Positions 63,591-64,000 of a stretch of 64,000 bases of DNA are shown in pieces. The DNA is from PGYR01 sp034670025 (GTDB taxonomy: Bacteria; Bacteroidota; Ignavibacteria; Kapaibacteriales; UBA2268). The notes below the pieces were generated by a model. That model was not told the DNA's origin. It saw only the letters and a program-made list of their open reading frames with translations, and ran no database searches. The position numbers and the translations under genes were made by a program. Numbering within the stretch: position 1 is the first letter of the stretch; every line of letters starts with the position of its first letter. The stretch spans positions 62,001 through 126,000 of the forward strand of contig JAXMOE010000005.1 of assembly GCA_034670025.1 (NCBI GenBank), given 5' to 3'.

Positions 63591-64000
63591 ATGAAACAAA
63601 AACACTTTATTTCAAACTCGAATGAATCAGTAAGAATGTTTAAATCTGATTTGATAGAGACTTTATCAAAAACACACTGGTCTTTACCAATTTGGGTATT
63701 TGTGCCAATTATTGCTTATCTCATTTACTTAGCTATTAATTCATCTATTTCAGTTGTTGCTGCAATTACTATGGTATCGTTGGGTCTATTCGTGTGGACT
63801 TTCGTTGAGTATGCTATGCACAGGTTTGTATTTCACTATCATCCAAATAGTAAATTAGGCAAGAAATTACATTGGATGTTGCACGGAGTGCACCACGATT
63901 ACCCCCAAGACGAAAAAAGATTGGTTCTGCCACCTGGGATAAGTTTGATTTTGGCGACTCTATTTTTTCTGCTGTTCAATAGCTTTATTCCAACTCCCGA
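63591..64000 (+). CDS. Fatty acid hydroxylase superfamily protein (partial, 5' part)
   Basis: 136 codons of an ORF that runs off the window end. Two hydrophobic segments are followed by the di-iron His motifs of the family: EYAMHRFVFHYHP and HWMLHGVHHDYPQDEKRLVLPP. The HGVHHxxPxDxxRLVxPP form is typical of ceramide/fatty-acid 2-hydroxylases, which add a 2-hydroxyl to acyl chains of membrane lipids. A TAGTTTTG element about 100 bases upstream could be part of a promoter, but no partner -33 element is present. Confidence 0.85.
   Translation, partial: MKQKHFISNSNESVRMFKSDLIETLSKTHWSLPIWVFVPIIAYLIYLAINSSISVVAAITMVSLGLFVWTFVEYAMHRFVFHYHPNSKLGKKLHWMLHGVHHDYPQDEKRLVLPPGISLILATLFFLLFNSFIPTP

Overview
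The window looks like a chromosomal segment from an AT-rich member of the Bacteroidota/FCB group. Three things suggest this. At least four large secreted proteins end in type A, T9SS-type (Por secretion) C-terminal sorting domains. The ATP synthase epsilon subunit is short and sits in a two-gene atpD-atpC unit. One good promoter candidate, ahead of atpD, has the Bacteroidota TTTG/TAnnTTTG form. The class cannot be fixed from the window alone. Almost the whole window is coding. No rRNA, CRISPR array, prophage or intact insertion sequence was seen; one tRNA gene is present (Ser, GCT).

Layout. 0-2.6 kb: a gene end, a Fic AMP-transferase preceded by three ~41-bp repeats, a TPR-like gene split by an in-frame TAA, and tRNA-Ser with its terminator. 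2.8-8.6 kb: housekeeping genes atpD, atpC, guaB, an M24 aminopeptidase and a glycosyltransferase. 8.6-10.5 kb: a small envelope-protein operon with two paralogous domains. 10.5-13.1 kb (minus strand): a polytopic membrane protein and a nucleotide-sugar dehydrogenase. 13.1-16.3 kb: a two-gene AT-rich cassette bounded by a 131-bp direct duplication of the promoter and first codons of the following mlaD-like gene. 16.3-23.5 kb: MCE protein, O-methyltransferase, two vWA-OmpA envelope proteins, a DUF2335 pair, M28 peptidase and orotate phosphoribosyltransferase. 23.5-29.1 kb (minus strand): a three-gene operon with a GldM/PorM-like inner-membrane-anchored periplasmic protein and two outer-membrane barrel proteins with unfamiliar N-terminal domains.

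29.3-36.8 kb: TrkA/TrkH potassium uptake, a T9SS cargo protein and an unusual metallo-beta-lactamase-fold protein. 36.8-40.9 kb: DUF1801, an alpha/beta hydrolase, a cluster of very small membrane proteins (two of them under 60 residues) and mscL. 41.0-46.2 kb: a type III restriction-modification locus (mod, rhuM-like, res) in which res carries a one-base frameshift. 46.2-47.6 kb: MATE exporter. 48.2-56.5 kb: two giant tandem paralogues (vWA, seven-bladed propeller, ASH-type domains, T9SS tail) whose ends are nearly identical and whose middles have diverged. 56.7-60.5 kb: adk, an apparently domesticated transposase-like gene and a TonB-dependent receptor. 60.6-64 kb: an Rrf2-type regulator with three cysteines, YceI, a MarR regulator next to an Old Yellow Enzyme, and the start of a fatty-acid-hydroxylase family gene.

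Themes. Envelope and surface biology dominates: T9SS cargo, vWA and OmpA modules, barrels, MCE, MscL, Trk and TonB. The best candidates for something undescribed are the three-gene GldM-like/barrel operon, the tandem vWA-propeller giants and the small-membrane-protein cluster. All functional calls come from reading the translated sequence and recalling family motifs; no database search was run.
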